NCBI GenBank assembly: GCA_003427395.1
Contig: BFEA01000252.1
Location: 1,494,560 to 1,526,386 of the forward strand
DNA length: 31,827 nucleotides
Source of the DNA: Chara braunii
Taxonomy: Eukaryota > Streptophyta > Charophyceae > Charales > Characeae
Direction of reading: 5' to 3'
Shown: positions 10,531 to 21,239 of the stretch, one piece after another
Layout of the letters: every line of letters begins with the position of its first letter
Position numbering within the stretch: position 1 is the first letter of the stretch
The notes under the pieces: generated by a model
What the model was told of the DNA's origin: nothing
What the model saw: the letters and a program-made list of their open reading frames with translations, nothing else
The model's database searches: none
Position numbers and translations under genes: made by a program

Positions 10531-12711
10531 TGAACCGATGTGGTCTAAATGTGGGACGAGCATTGATGGTCCGTTATGGGATCACGCTGTAGTGCGAACC
10601 AGCGGTATTATTTGGAGTAAATGCGTGCGGCAGAGTAGTTATTGGGGCTCGCAGCATATGAGGTTTTCACCCGAGGCCACCTTTATTTTTTCTTACGGCG
10701 CACCGTGTGAGCTGTATTGGTGTTTGGGACCATCCGGTATTGCAGGCGAGAGTGTGAAACCACATGGGACCGTCTTTGGACTAGTTGGATCAACTTGAAG
10801 TTGGGACGTGGACGACTGTGGTGGTTCTTTTATGCGGACGTTGCGATTAAAGGAGGCAGACCGTCGTTCAGTAGAATGACCATAACTTGTGGAGCTGTAA
10901 GTCGCGTATTTTCAACTTCAACAACGATTATCCTTTACTCTGATTAGAACTTACTTGCCTTTCGTGAGTGAGTCAAATCAAACTTCACTCAATATCAGTT
11001 GATTGACTCGGTTTTCCCTTCACACTTGTGTGAACCAACACTTTGCTTGACGCTATTTGTTTTGAATATTCGAAAGAAAAGATAAAGGAAAGTTGTGTGA
11101 GTCGTGCGTGTCGATTGAAAAATTTGACTTTGGATATGGGATTTTTGCTTGTTTTTCGCAATAAATGATTGTTTTGTTCCTACTTTTCATTTGTATGCAT
11201 ATTAAAAACACTTGTATTTTTGAAGTGAATAATTTCAACAGGTTCCGTAAAAGAAAAACTTATTAGTATAATAAAAAATAAAGATAATCAATTTACTTTT
11301 ACCCATACATATGCAAATTATTCTCATTTTTTATCTCCTTCCACTTCTTTTGATCAAAGTTACAACGAACTTAGTAAAATCATAACAATTAAAATATATT
11401 TATGGTGGATACGTTTTTCTCTTTAAGAAGCATTTCGGGTGGGGGTTCGTTGCTTTAGGAGCCAACCCTATTATCAACCCAGAGTGGACAATTCTACATG
11501 GGGGTACTTCGCCGATTCGGTTAGATGGTTTGACTTCTGAGATTCGAACTTTGTGCTCCGGTGAGGAGGAGGAGTACCGCTTCTTAGACGAAGAGACATG
11601 CAAAACTTCAACTAATGCATCTGATCAAGAATCATTCGCAAAGCAGTCAGTCATCCAAAAATATTAGAAATGTATGAAGATGAGTATATGTGTCTAATCT
11701 TAATTTGGCGGTGGGTGGGATGAATGGTTTTGGCAATGCGTCTCATCAAATCGAAACTAAGGCAGTTCGGCTACCTTGTCGGTTGCATCAAGGATATTGT
11801 CGAACCCAACTTTTTGTTGGTTGTTCAGTATAGTTTTTTTTGTTTTTTATTTAGGAGTTCGACCCGAGGTGGTCTGGTTTTGTTCCGATCTTCTGTTATT
11901 GGATGTATCATATGATGATTCAAATTCTTTCACTTATCATTTTAAATTGGATATACATTCCTATCGACTATGGTCCATTCTTTTTTCTGTAATCATATGT
12001 GGTTGTTATAACTTTATTTTGACTATGCGTTTAAAAGGATATGGTTAAATTTTGGTTTTCACTCTTGGTTGAGACCAACCTAGTCGACCGACGTGCGCTT
12101 TGTACTTAGGAGATCAGCGCCCTAAGGAATGGACGATGTTCAGGTTCGCTTGGCGTTTAACCACGTGTACCTATACTGCAGAGCAAACGCCCTGAGTTGA
12201 TCTACCTCTGCGATTGCATATAAAAACTTTTGCATGTGGGTTAGTAGCTTGGTACGGATATGCCCTAAGGCTGGTGACACCCCTTAGGGAAGGTAAATTG
12301 TGCCCCGCAGGAACCTATCATGTCGTAGAAAACCACGTGAAGTATGATTGGCACACCCGACCAGAGTGGGGAAGGGACAACGCAACCACATCCGTATCGG
12401 GGGTTCACGAGGTTATTTTGCATCGTCACCAAGTTGTCTCTATTTTAGTTTGGTTTAACTCCTACGTGACATGGTCGTGAGGGCTCTCCCCTTTTGCAAA
12501 AAAAGTTGGGAGCCAATGCGCTCGACAACGGATTTCCAATCAACAGAAAAATTGTGGCAAATTTTATGACAGGACGATCACATGTGGACCCTTTTTTAAA
12601 CCGTTGGAACAGTGTTAATAAACTGTTTGGCGGGGGGGGTGTCATGTGTTCCACCAGAAGTGAAGGAATTCAACGCTGAGCAAACATTTGGCAAACAGAA
12701 AATAGTGTGTC
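10531..12711. other. Intergenic, no gene seen
   Basis: Only short motif-free ORFs. One 8-bp stem (CCCTAAGG, loop CTGGTGACACC, CCTTAGGG) lies at 12263-12289, and GCCCTAAGG also occurs near 12119. Confidence 0.5.
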
Positions 12712-12850
12712 AAATTGTTGAAAAGTTGTTGACAAGTTGTTGAAAACAGGTTTACCAATTGTTGATCCATTTGTTGAAAAGTTGTTTAAAAGTTGGTCCA
12801 TTTGTTGAAAAGTTGTTGAAAACTTGTTTACCAATTGTTGAACATTGCAT
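12712..12850. repeat. TTGTTGAAAAG minisatellite
   Basis: Short units AAATTGTTGA, AAGTTGTTGA, CATTTGTTGA and longer blocks ending GTTTACCAATTGTTGA alternate. The phrase GTTTACCAATTGTTGA occurs twice about 70 bp apart. In the minus frames this yields FSTTFQQ-type peptide repeats, which I regard as a by-product. Confidence 0.75.
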
Positions 12851-12879
12851 TTTTTGTTGGGGAAAAAAATTAAAATCTG

Positions 12880-13041
12880 AGCTCCTGCGGTACGTTTTTG
12901 CGGTTTCTTCCCAGTACGGGGGCCAACTTCTCCACATTTTTCTCCCACTGCATGCTCTTTCAAATTTGTCAATCTTTGAGTCTTCTAGTACTCCTGACAT
13001 GCAATACACACTGAATGAAAAAAATAAGAGAGAGGGTAAAT

Positions 13042-13054
<13 letters not shown>
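12880..13054 (+). repeat. Segmental duplication, copy 1
   Basis: The segment GAGCTCCTGCGGTACGTTTT through CAGTACGGGGGCCAACTTC, TAGTACTCCTGACATGCAAT and ACACACTGAATGAA is repeated at 13533-13706 with small differences. Both copies end in ACACAC microsatellite. Confidence 0.9.

Positions 13055-13102
<48 letters not shown>
13051..13102. repeat. (GA)n microsatellite
   Basis: A pure GA run bordering the satellite unit. Confidence 0.95.
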
Positions 13103-13104
<2 letters not shown>

Positions 13105-13151
13105 ATATGTGAAGAGAGAGACAAAGAGATTAATGCAGCGACGGATGTACA

Positions 13152-13223
13152 GGTTCACTACTGTGGGCCAGAACGACAACAAACAGCGTCGATGGACACA
13201 GATACGTCACGCAGTAGTGAACC
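13152..13223 (+). repeat. 72-bp hairpin element
   Basis: Arms GGTTCACTACTG and CAGTAGTGAACC are exact inverted repeats; the next few bases pair less well (TGGGCC against GTCACG). The centre contains ACAACAAACAGCGTCGATGG. Confidence 0.9.
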
Positions 13224-13393
13224 ACATGTACTTGGAGACGCAAAGAGCAACGAACATTATACACAGATAAACAGGGATAAAAAACTTGTAATTTAGGCAG
13301 AAGTCAACATACATTATACATGGAGAGAGAGAGAGAGAGAGAGATCATATCTGAAGAGAAAGACAGAGAGATTGATGCAGCGACGGATGTACA

Positions 13394-13465
13394 GGTTCAC
13401 TACTGCGGGCGAGAATGACAACAAACAGCGTCGATGGACACATATACGTCACGCAGTGGTGAACC
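13394..13465 (+). repeat. 72-bp hairpin element
   Basis: GGTTCACTACTGCG pairs with CGCAGTGGTGAACC; one mismatch (A to G) in the right arm. Confidence 0.9.
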
Positions 13466-13532
13466 ACATGTACTTGGAGACGCAAAGAGCAACGAACATT
13501 ATACACAGATAAACAGGAATCAAGAACTTTTT

Positions 13533-13702
13533 TGCGCTCCTGTGGTACGTTTTTATGGTTTCTTTTCAGTACGGGGGCCAACTTCTCCACCTTTTTCTCC
13601 CAATGCACGATTCACTATGCTCTTTCACATTTGTCAATCTTTGAGTTTTCTAGTACTCCTGACATGCAATACACACTGAATGAAGAAAATAAGAAAGAGG
13701 GT

Positions 13703-13706
<4 letters not shown>
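13533..13706 (+). repeat. Segmental duplication, copy 2
   Basis: A second copy of 12880-13054 carrying a short extra segment around CACGATTCACTATG. It runs into a (CA)n tract. Confidence 0.9.

Positions 13707-13770
<64 letters not shown>
13707..13770. repeat. (CA)n microsatellite
   Basis: CA run with a single ATGC interruption. Confidence 0.95.
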
Positions 13771-13775
<5 letters not shown>

Positions 13776-13776
13776 G

Positions 13777-13846
13777 GGTTGGCTACTGCGTGCCAAACTG
13801 AATCGATGTACCTGTTCACTATGTAATTGTCACGCAGTAGTGAACT
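13777..13846 (+). repeat. ~70-bp hairpin element, mixed arms
   Basis: The left arm is of the GGTTGGCTACTGCGTGCCA type and the right arm of the TGTCACGCAGTAGTGAACT type, so GGC faces a CAC-derived arm. The following TTTGGAGTGGATTT is shared with the element at 18119, showing that the two are copies of one longer unit. Confidence 0.85.
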
Positions 13847-13969
13847 TTGGAGTGGATTTCACCAGTTCATAACAAAGGATTGTACAATGTTGTATCATAA
13901 ATAAGAGAGCATATGTTGTACACTGATTGTTTGAGTGTCGTGGTTCACAGTCATCATCATCCGTACGGC

Positions 13970-13974
<5 letters not shown>

Positions 13975-14017
<43 letters not shown>
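13975..14017. repeat. (CT)n microsatellite
   Basis: CT run downstream (in transcription direction) of the unknown gene at 14102-15970. Confidence 0.95.
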
Positions 14018-14021
<4 letters not shown>

Positions 14022-14101
14022 CTGCAACTCTTGGTGGCAGATTTCATTATGAACCTTCTGATTCACACAAATGTGTTTCCCTCCCCTCCCCCGCCCAGTG
14101 T

Positions 14102-15970
14102 TCAAGGCCTGACACACAGATTTTCTCTATCTCTCTCCCCGTCTCTGCTTCTCTCACGAGGTGGTGCAATGAACTCCAACTCGAAATCGTCATCTGTTAT
14201 CGTTATGTTATGTGACCCGCTCCTGTGGATAGAGGGCAGGCCAGCTCGAAATAAGACAACGGCCTTCTCAGAAACAGATGCAGCGAGGTCCAACTTGAAG
14301 ATCGAAAAGCTCATGACTGTGTCGCGGCTGCAGACAAATGATGCGATGTCGTGTTTTATACATGTCAATTTTTGTATGTGGTCGGCCGCTCTACTGGACT
14401 TTGCTGTCTGCTCGATTTCACATTGCAGAACCATTTCTGCAAAAAACAGTTGCTGCAGTATCACGCCAAGGTTCGTGCCGTCCCTCCTCATCTGGAAAAC
14501 CTTTGTGAGGGTCGTCTTGAACGCTGGTGTGCCCCAAGGATCGTTGCCGCTCCGTCTCCATGTTTTGTCGTCCTTGATCTCACCTCGCATCTTATTGCCA
14601 GTAGGGAGTTGGTGATCCGTTTGCTGCGATCGTACAAGTGGAATACCTTTTTCTGCCCAGAACCAATGCTTCAGTTGCCATGTTATCTCTCCTCGCACTG
14701 TTGTCATCATTTTGTTGCACTCCCCTATCACCGCTCGAATCCCGCTCTCCGCTACGTGTAATTGCAATCCTTCCTCCGCATTCTCCCCTATTAGTTTTGT
14801 TGTTGTTTGCATCGCCGTTAAAAATCCGTCCTCTATTGGGTATAGTGTTGCGTCCTTCGTTGCAGGAAACGCAAAGGCTTTTGCGACTGAACGAAACAGT
14901 CTATCCTTCATTTTCTTTGTGAAAACGTCGCTTTGTTAGTCCGCTTGTCTCTATCCTTCTTCGGTCACGTGTGGTTTTCTTTGCAAATTCGTGCCATCTG
15001 CTGGAAGACACACATCAGAACGCAAAAATGATATTAAAAACTCTAAATATCGCATCCAATTTCGTGCCTCTGAAAATCGATAATTCAGTGAACAAAGCAT
15101 AATAACTTCCTCGCATCATGGATATGCTAGCATATTCCGCCATAGTCACTGCGACTTTCTGCAAGGGGAGCAACTGGACACTTTGCTTACATTCTTGAAT
15201 TTCGTTGTCCTTCCTCACTAGTTTTCTATCATTCGGGGGCGTGTCTCATGCGTCTCTCTCCTTGTTCTGTAATCGTTCGCTTGTGCATCGCGTTCTTCCC
15301 AGAGATGGTCAAATCTCTCTCTCCTCTGCACCCCTCCCGTCTTTATTTGCCTCTTCGCCGTCCTCATCTTGCGTTGTGTCGTTGCTGCTCCTCTCTTCCT
15401 CGTCATCTGCCTCGTTAGCATCATGAGAATCTCCATCGGGAGTTTCACTGTCACTTCCCTCGTTGCTCATTGCCTCGTCTTCCTCTCCGTCCATCTTTAC
15501 TGATATGAACTGCTCTTCTTCGTCTTCTGCTTCTTCTTGAACCGCGCTGTGCAAATCGTCCGAGCCTCTAAGATCGATCGTCTCCACTATTTTTCCCTTT
15601 TTGTATGTTATTCTCTTCTTCGTCTTGTAGTCTTGCTTCGGTGTTCTCTCTTCTCACGACCTCTTCTCTAGCGCTTTTGGTGGACGGTTCTCGATGACGC
15701 TGGCTCGGTTTCTCCCAACGGGAGTTGCTGGGGGTGTTTCGTTGCGTTCTTTCAGTTTCGAAATCTCTATATGTCGTGATGGAAGAGAAACAAGTGGTTC
15801 GTTTTATGGCCGTGCGTCCGGTTCGTTTTCGCTTTCTCCCATCCGCTTCTTTGATGCTCTCTCTTGTTTTTTTTCTTATTAGCCTTGCATTTTTTCCTTC
15901 CCTTGTCGTTTTTTTCCACGACCTTCAAAGACCTGCCCAGATCCTCATATTTTGGTCTTGAAGCCGTGAC
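14102..15970 (-). pseudogene. Unknown basic/acidic transposon-associated gene, decayed
   Basis: Function not recognised. One minus-strand frame runs from about 15970 to 15015 with in-frame stops only: TGA 15945, TAA 15879 and 15876, TAA 15804, TGA 15654, 15309, 15246 and 15015. It continues past the last stop and shifts frame near 14912, where an uninterrupted 269-codon frame (14911-14102) takes over. The predicted product starts with a long Lys/Arg-rich segment (for example QDYKTKKRITYKKGK), followed by a strongly acidic stretch (EEAEDEEEQ, SDSETPDGDSHDANEADDEEE). A more globular part follows with TMAEYASISMMRGSYYALFTE and, in the last frame, TWQLKHWFWAEKG. The charge pattern suggests a nuclear, chromatin- or nucleic-acid-binding protein, which is inference. 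The C-terminal RERSRDGERDRE derives from bordering GA repeat. It follows the Ulp1 gene on the same strand. All stops fit CAA or CGA decay. Confidence 0.6.
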
Positions 15971-16066
15971 CCTTTTTTCACCACATACATCAAATTAGAT
16001 ACAACAACAACTGCGTCAACTATGTTGTGGGTCAGATCATACACCCCAGACCCCCGAATTGGCTAC

Positions 16067-16120
16067 AGAGAGAGAGAAAAAAAAAAAAAAAAAAAAAAAA
16101 AACATTGTCTTATCATTGAT

Positions 16121-16159
<39 letters not shown>

Positions 16160-16182
16160 NAAAACATTGTCTTATCATTGAT

Positions 16183-16231
<49 letters not shown>

Positions 16232-16317
16232 GAGAGAGAGAGACCATTTTCTTATCATCGATACTTAGAGAGAGAGAAAGAGAGAGAGAGAGAGACCATT
16301 TTCTTATCATTGATACT

Positions 16318-16366
<49 letters not shown>

Positions 16367-16432
16367 TTCTTATCATTGATACTGAGAGAGAGAGAGAGAC
16401 CATTGTCTTATCATTGATATTGCGACGTCATG
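16067..16432. repeat. Compound minisatellite: six spacers separated by (GA)n
   Basis: After an A run (16078-16103), a ~22-bp core close to CATTGTCTTATCATTGATACT occurs six times (about 16104, 16165, 16243, 16297, 16362, 16399). Cores are separated by GA runs of different length. One unresolved base (N) lies at 16160. The cores differ by few substitutions (TTGTC/TTTTC, CTGAG/CTTAG). Confidence 0.9.
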
Positions 16433-16507
16433 TAAGTCACCAACCTCTTTGCTCGTTCTTGGAGTCTATCTGTATTGTCAGGCGGTACGAATTGACAAAG
16501 TCATTGA

Positions 16508-16525
16508 AAAAAAAAAAAAAAAATA
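16508..16525. repeat. Poly-A tract
   Basis: An A run near 16508-16522, followed by AT-rich sequence, between the minisatellite and the Ulp1 gene. Confidence 0.7.
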
Positions 16526-16585
16526 AAATAATGATCATCACCAACAAATCCTTGGAAGTTACCTCCCCGATTGTCTTTGCGAGAA

Positions 16586-16657
16586 GGTTGGCTACTGGAT
16601 GCCAATCAACTGGACAAGCGATCGGTCTTTGTGTTAAAATTGCACGCAGTAGTGAAC
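16586..16657 (+). repeat. 72-bp hairpin element, mixed arms, just past the protease gene
   Basis: The left arm GGTTGGCTACTGGATGCCA and right arm TGCACGCAGTAGTGAAC resemble the copies at 13777 and 18119. The centre differs (TCAACTGGACAAGCGATCGG). It lies about 70 bp beyond the end of the Ulp1 frame. Confidence 0.82.
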
Positions 16658-16725
16658 TTTCCTTCGACACTTTCCTTTTACACTCGGAACGACAATTCAT
16701 GCCTTACGAAGTACAGCTATGTCTT

Positions 16726-17868
16726 TTATTTATGAGGCCTCTTAACGTTTTTGCTACGTGTGAGGCCGCGACTGTGCCGTGACCTTTTGCAACTGCAGCA
16801 CAACGCGCTAGCCGGTCCACCATGGAGGTGAACAGTTATTTCGTTCACCTCTGTTCTATTAACAACTTCCAGTATGTTCTTAGCTGTTACATCCGTTGGC
16901 GTGGTTCCTGCAAAAAATTGTATTACTCTAGCAGTGATGCAACTTACATAAACACCACAATCCATGAAATTGTTTTATTGCGGGTATTCCACATGCAATA
17001 ATTTACATCCTAGTAGATCTCTACATGTCACCCAGGACGTATCAACCTTTTCCGGAGTCAACACCCTCGCGTTGGATGCCTCGTAGAGGTACTCGCGCCA
17101 TAGAAATGTTCGCAAGGTCTTCTATTCCTCTCGTTTCTTCCCTTTGAAGGAGTCAACAACGATGGCAATAGGAGGTTCGCCGACACTGTTGTTGTCATGG
17201 ACTGCCAAAAAGTCTCTCACATTCAGCAACAGAAGCAAAACCCAATGTTTGCTATGGTTCACAGGTATTACAATAGTTGTCGTGCGTTGCAATTCATTGC
17301 TTAGTCGATGCAACTTCCGTGGTCTGTTCTTGATCGCGTCTTCCCATCCGCTTTTCGTCAAATGCACTTTTTGATTGCCAATAATCTGGGGGTGCCAGAA
17401 AGTTGTACACACATGGACTGTGAGGTTGTCCCGGGACGACGAGTGTTCTTCATACGCAGACTGCAAAAAAATGTCGATAATGTTGTCGTTCAGCCATTCA
17501 TTGTCGGTCAATCGTGCAACGTCGGATTTAATTACGGGGATGGCATGTCTCCTCGATTTCCACGTGAAGGGGAATAATTCGTACTCATCATTAATGTTTG
17601 TCTTCTCTTCTCTCCTTCTGGTCATGTCCCCAACTTTCGCCTTTCCCTTAATGTCGGATGACTCTTCAACCATCAATTGGGGAGACTTTACTTCACCCTC
17701 CGTCATCATATCGTACATTTTCGTGTACCAAGGGTCCTTCAGCATTTTCTTCCACCTTTTCACCGACCTCTTACTGCTTAGTGGCAACAACGGTTCGCTT
17801 GCGACCTCTCTGCATGACTGTTCGTCGTTATTTTTTATCCTGGGACTGGTCGCCGTTTCACCCCCCAT
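16726..17868 (-). pseudogene. Ulp1/SENP-type C48 cysteine protease of a transposon, two in-frame stops
   Basis: C48 proteases cleave SUMO-like or ubiquitin-like proteins; relatives occur in many plant and fungal DNA transposons. The frame holds without indels for 381 codons. Visible motifs are: NEWLNDNIIDIF at residues 123-134, the substrate-channel signature; IVIPVNHSKHWVLLLL at 199-214 with catalytic His208; IVVDSFKG at 236-243 with catalytic Asp239; and MDCGVYV with catalytic Cys304. The oxyanion Gln should lie six residues before Cys. That codon, 298 (16975-16977), is TAA directly after a Gln codon, so the expected PQQ.N..DCG motif is broken exactly there. A TAG stands at codon 249 (17122-17124). 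Both are one C-to-T step from Gln. The copy is dead unless those stops are read through. The N-terminal 90 residues are charged and probably disordered. Upstream in frame, a TAA near 17940 precedes LSEHDRVTEKQHGGGGKKC, so the true start may lie farther right. Confidence 0.93.
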
Positions 17869-18088
17869 ATACGAACACTTCTTGCCGCCACCACCGTGTT
17901 GCTTTTCTGTGACTCTGTCATGCTCACTCAGCTTCTCTTACCTACACCGTCTTATTCAGTGGTCATTGTCGCTCCTTCCCGAACGGCGCTCCAGGTCGCA
18001 AGTTTGTCTTTCTGTTCACACGTGTCGGTCAAATTGGCATGACACACACGAATTGTTATGTTTTGGGAACTTGCAATGGTTTGTATAA

Positions 18089-18113
18089 AATACTTGAGAG
18101 AGAGAGAGAGAGA
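18089..18113. repeat. (GA)n microsatellite
   Basis: A short GA run directly before the hairpin at 18119. Confidence 0.9.
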
Positions 18114-18118
18114 CGGAG

Positions 18119-18187
18119 ATTTGGCTACTGCATGCCAAAACTTAATCGATGTCGTTGTTCATCATGTAATTGTCACGTAGTAGTGAA
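18119..18187 (+). repeat. ~69-bp hairpin element, mixed arms
   Basis: TTGGCTACTGCATGCCA and TGTCACGTAGTAGTGAAC, with TTTGGAGTGAATTT and CACCAATTCATAA following, match the 13777 copy including its flank. It separates the Ulp1 gene from the transposase. Confidence 0.85.
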
Positions 18188-18325
18188 CTTTGGAGTGAAT
18201 TTACTCTCACATGCGGTTTTCACCAATTCATAAGGTTTGCCACATTTGAGATGATTTCTCTCAACAATTGACAGAAAGAAAGAGTCAAATGTCTTTTTTT
18301 GTTTCCTAGTGCTTCACAAGAAAAA

Positions 18326-18335
18326 CGTTTTTTTT

Positions 18336-18420
<85 letters not shown>
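18326..18420. repeat. Poly-T and (CT)n microsatellite
   Basis: A T run is followed by about 80 bp of uninterrupted CT, just beyond the 3' end of the transposase gene. Confidence 0.95.
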
Positions 18421-18423
<3 letters not shown>

Positions 18424-18525
18424 GCCTGTACCTCTCTCTCATGTGAGACTATAACGAAAGAACATTCGTTTTGCACAGGGCGCAGTTCTCTAATACCAAA
18501 GTTAGAAACTTATCATTTGTTTCTT

Positions 18526-21239
18526 CTACAATACATATTTGTTCATATAAAAATTGTCCTCACGTTGTTTTGCATGCTGCCTCGATCCCGATTGTGGTTT
18601 GGAGAAACATGGAACAATGTGAACCGTGTCTACGACAATGTCAGTCAATATGACGCTACTGTGTGGATGTTCATTCAACTTCTCCCATTTCAATTTCTTG
18701 CAACCTGTTATGTGTTGTCGTTCGCTGTCGACCTCCTTGTACCATTGCACAAATCTGCACATGTGTTCAGCATTACCGCTGCCCGTGGGTGTGTTCACGA
18801 CAAAAAACGTGGCCACATATGCAAACCATGTGGGTTCATTGCCTGATCTAATTGCCACATCACTATGCACTGCTCTCCCATGAAACTCTGGTGAAGCTCT
18901 TGCAGTTTGAACAAGCGTGCCCCTGTTTGTTCAATCCTGTACGCAGGTGATGGCGAGGTGTGTCCGTATGTGTATGAGCAGTTGGTCTGAAGGAGGTTAA
19001 CAACCATTCTCCACCATGTACGTCGTCAGCGCAACTCGAAAATTGAGTCTGCAAGGAAGCTCTTTGAGTATCTTACACGCAAGGTTGTGAATGCCTTCTT
19101 CCTCCTATATGTACTCGTCATTGATGTCGAACCACCGCAGTTGCAGAGTTGCTGTATCGCGTAGTGCCAGAGTGTTCATTCCGGTCGCCATAGAGTCTGT
19201 CACGGACGACCTGTTCTCAACCGTTCTCTTCCTTCGTTTCCTTACAATCTCTGTCTCTTCGCGCAATGCCAGTGACCGACGTACATGATTCACCATCTGG
19301 GTTCAAGCTTTCCGCTTGTTTGATGACAGGTATGACTGTTTGCAGAACTTTCGGTGGTGATGCTCCCAGACATCTGCCGCGAAGGTGTCGGGGACACCAA
19401 ATCGCTCAATGCACATTCTCAGATGCATGAGATCGTGCAACTTGGGGAGTTTCCATGTTGATGGTTGATATTTTTCTAGTTTTGCTTTGATGGTCGCTAT
19501 GAAGTCCATGATTAAAGCATCGCATTCATCGAGCGAAGCACGAGTGTGTGTTGTGCACCGAAACACACGCATGTACATTTCCATTAGTTTCACAAAACAA
19601 ATAGTAATGTCATTGTCTGTCGAGCGTGGGATAATATTAGAAATAAGGAACACGCACACTGTCATCACAAACCGATTTTGCTTGGCCTCAAACCGTCCCT
19701 CCCTCGAAAAAAAGTCGTTGTTTGTGGCCACGGGTAGCACAAGTTGTGTGTATGTTCGGGAACATCTCTCACTAACGCTTTGCAACCTTGCATCCAGTTC
19801 CTTCAGGATCTATGTGTGTGGTAAGTGTGCCAGCTTCTCAAAGGCTGCGGTCCTGAATGTGTCAATCATGTGCAAGAATATGCCATGCTCGATTGTGTGC
19901 ATACGGTCTGGTTGCAATGCCAGGTGGTAGTCTCGCTGAGGATCATCACCATTGGGGCCCCTGTAGAATCCCCAAAGGCCGTTTTGTTGAACATGCTTAT
20001 GCATGTTCAACTCTGTCATTCGTGCTTCAGCCGCACGGCGAATGTCGATGTCATCGGAGTTGAACACATCTGCTGCGAGTTGTATTTCCAGTGTCTGTGA
20101 TCTCCTGCAGTTTGTGAAATTGACCACGACATCAAAGTCGTTTTTTGATACGGTGCACGTTGGACACACACCAAATTTCACTGTTGCAATCGCACATCTT
20201 TCTTGGTAATCTTGTATATAGTTGAGGAGGAAAGGTTGGACAGTTATGTCCCTGAATCACTCTGTCGGCATTATGCCATCATGAGATGCCTTCTTCGCAG
20301 ACTGCAGCACCACTGCAAGGGCTTTATGCAAAACGACGCCCTTTCGTTTCTGAATGCGCTGGACTGCAGACCCCAGCCTTTGTCACGTGGACGATGATGA
20401 AGCACAAGAAGATAGGCCAGCAGTGTGGCTTCGGATGCGTGGTCGGTCAGTGACAGCATGAGAGGGTATGCTGTCTGTTTTTTACGACCGTCTATATGTG
20501 TCTTATCGGAGTACAATGAGAGAGGGATGACATAACGTGGATTATCATTCTTATCTACACCTTTGTCCGCTCTAATGATTGTCTGGACGTGATAACAGAT
20601 CGCCCCGTTTGCGCGGGCCGGATATGTTGAGATGCTCTGACGGAGGAGATATTTCCAGAGAAGACACTGTCTCACATTTCTGTAATGCGATTTGCAAAAT
20701 CGACAGAAATGTCGTTCGCCAGCCACGGTGCCACAAGATGGCATGCGCATCTAATGGCCAATCATCACATCGTAGATCAAGCTCTTGCCATCCAGCAGTC
20801 TCTGCTTGACTCCCTGCCCATGTCAAACACTCTCGACTATTACGATATGCGATGTCTCTCGTGCTGAATCTCGGGGGTGTGAGAAGTGACAAGAGAGCAT
20901 CGATGTCATTCTGCGACATACCGACGCCGCCCCTGGCAGAGAAAATTTGTGTCGCCAGCTTGCCAGAATTGTCGAAATACTCTACAGGTGGCGGTTGCTG
21001 TTCTTCAAATGTCCCGCCCTCCGCCTCTATATTGTCGGGGGCCCCGACATCCTCGCTCTCATCACTGATGAGATTCACTGGACCTAAACTTGATGGTCCG
21101 TCGTCATCGACCACACCCATCTCCTGCCCTGGTGTTCTTTCGGCCACTGCGTCGTGCATGCCCTCGCTCGATGTGAGTTTAAAGTCCGTAAAGACATGAA
21201 AGGCCTGCCACAGTCACACACCATTGGACCGCTGTCCAT
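18526..21239 (-). pseudogene. Plavaka-like (CACTA/KDZ-related) transposase, decayed
   Basis: This is the mobility gene of the cluster. The start ATG (21237-21239) leads into a zinc finger, VCDCGRPFMSLRTLNSHRARA then C, of the kind that opens Plavaka-type transposases. Acidic and Pro-rich sequence follows (21159-20990), then FSARGGVGMSQNDIDALLSL. The core has PLSLYSDKTHID near 20507 (candidate first catalytic Asp), a DYQERCAIATVKFGVCPTC segment near 20160-20205, ALQPDRMHTIEHGIFLH near 19870-19915, KLPKLHDLMHLRMCIERFG and DVWEHHHRKFCKQSY with SNKR near 19310-19450. The C-terminal part has HSDVAIRSG, IVVDTVHIVPCFSKP and NFYMNKYV. The frame changes three times (near 21165, 20630 and 20370). From about 20330 to 18526 it stays open apart from stops TGA 20257, TAG 19810, TGA 19303, TAG 19105, TAA 18997 and TGA 18931. 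Family membership rests on remembered motif order; introns cannot be excluded at the frame changes. Confidence 0.85.
21175..21239 (-). other. C2HC zinc finger at the transposase N-terminus
   Basis: Cys-x-Cys, Phe, Leu and His are followed by a final Cys about five residues after the His. The spacing suits a DNA-binding finger. It is in a different frame from the acidic segment that follows, so one indel or splice event lies between them. Confidence 0.7.

Larger units (their letters stand above)
13103..13532 (+). repeat. Two tandem hairpin-bearing satellite units
   Basis: Each unit reads GATCATAT.TGAAGAGA, GCAGCGACGGATGTACA, a 72-bp hairpin, ACATGTACTTGGAGACGCAA, GAACATTATACACAGATAAA, then (first unit) GTAATTTAGGCAGAAGT and a GA run (13321-13344). 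The distance between hairpin starts is 242 bp. The same unit occurs at 31281-31760 and inverted at 51-197. Confidence 0.92.

Noticed and set aside
12100-12480. Possible structured RNA or rRNA piece
   Set aside because: GC-rich with one good 8-bp stem, but I could not align it to any rRNA, tRNA or snRNA I know.
13935-14615. 226-codon plus-strand ORF
   Set aside because: It starts in a CT microsatellite and runs antisense to the longer minus-strand gene, with no motif.
16104-16432. CRISPR-like array
   Set aside because: The constant cores are separated by GA microsatellite, not unique spacers, and the context is eukaryotic.
17375-18088. 237-codon plus-strand ORF
   Set aside because: It is antisense to the Ulp1 protease frame, whose motifs leave no doubt about the real strand.
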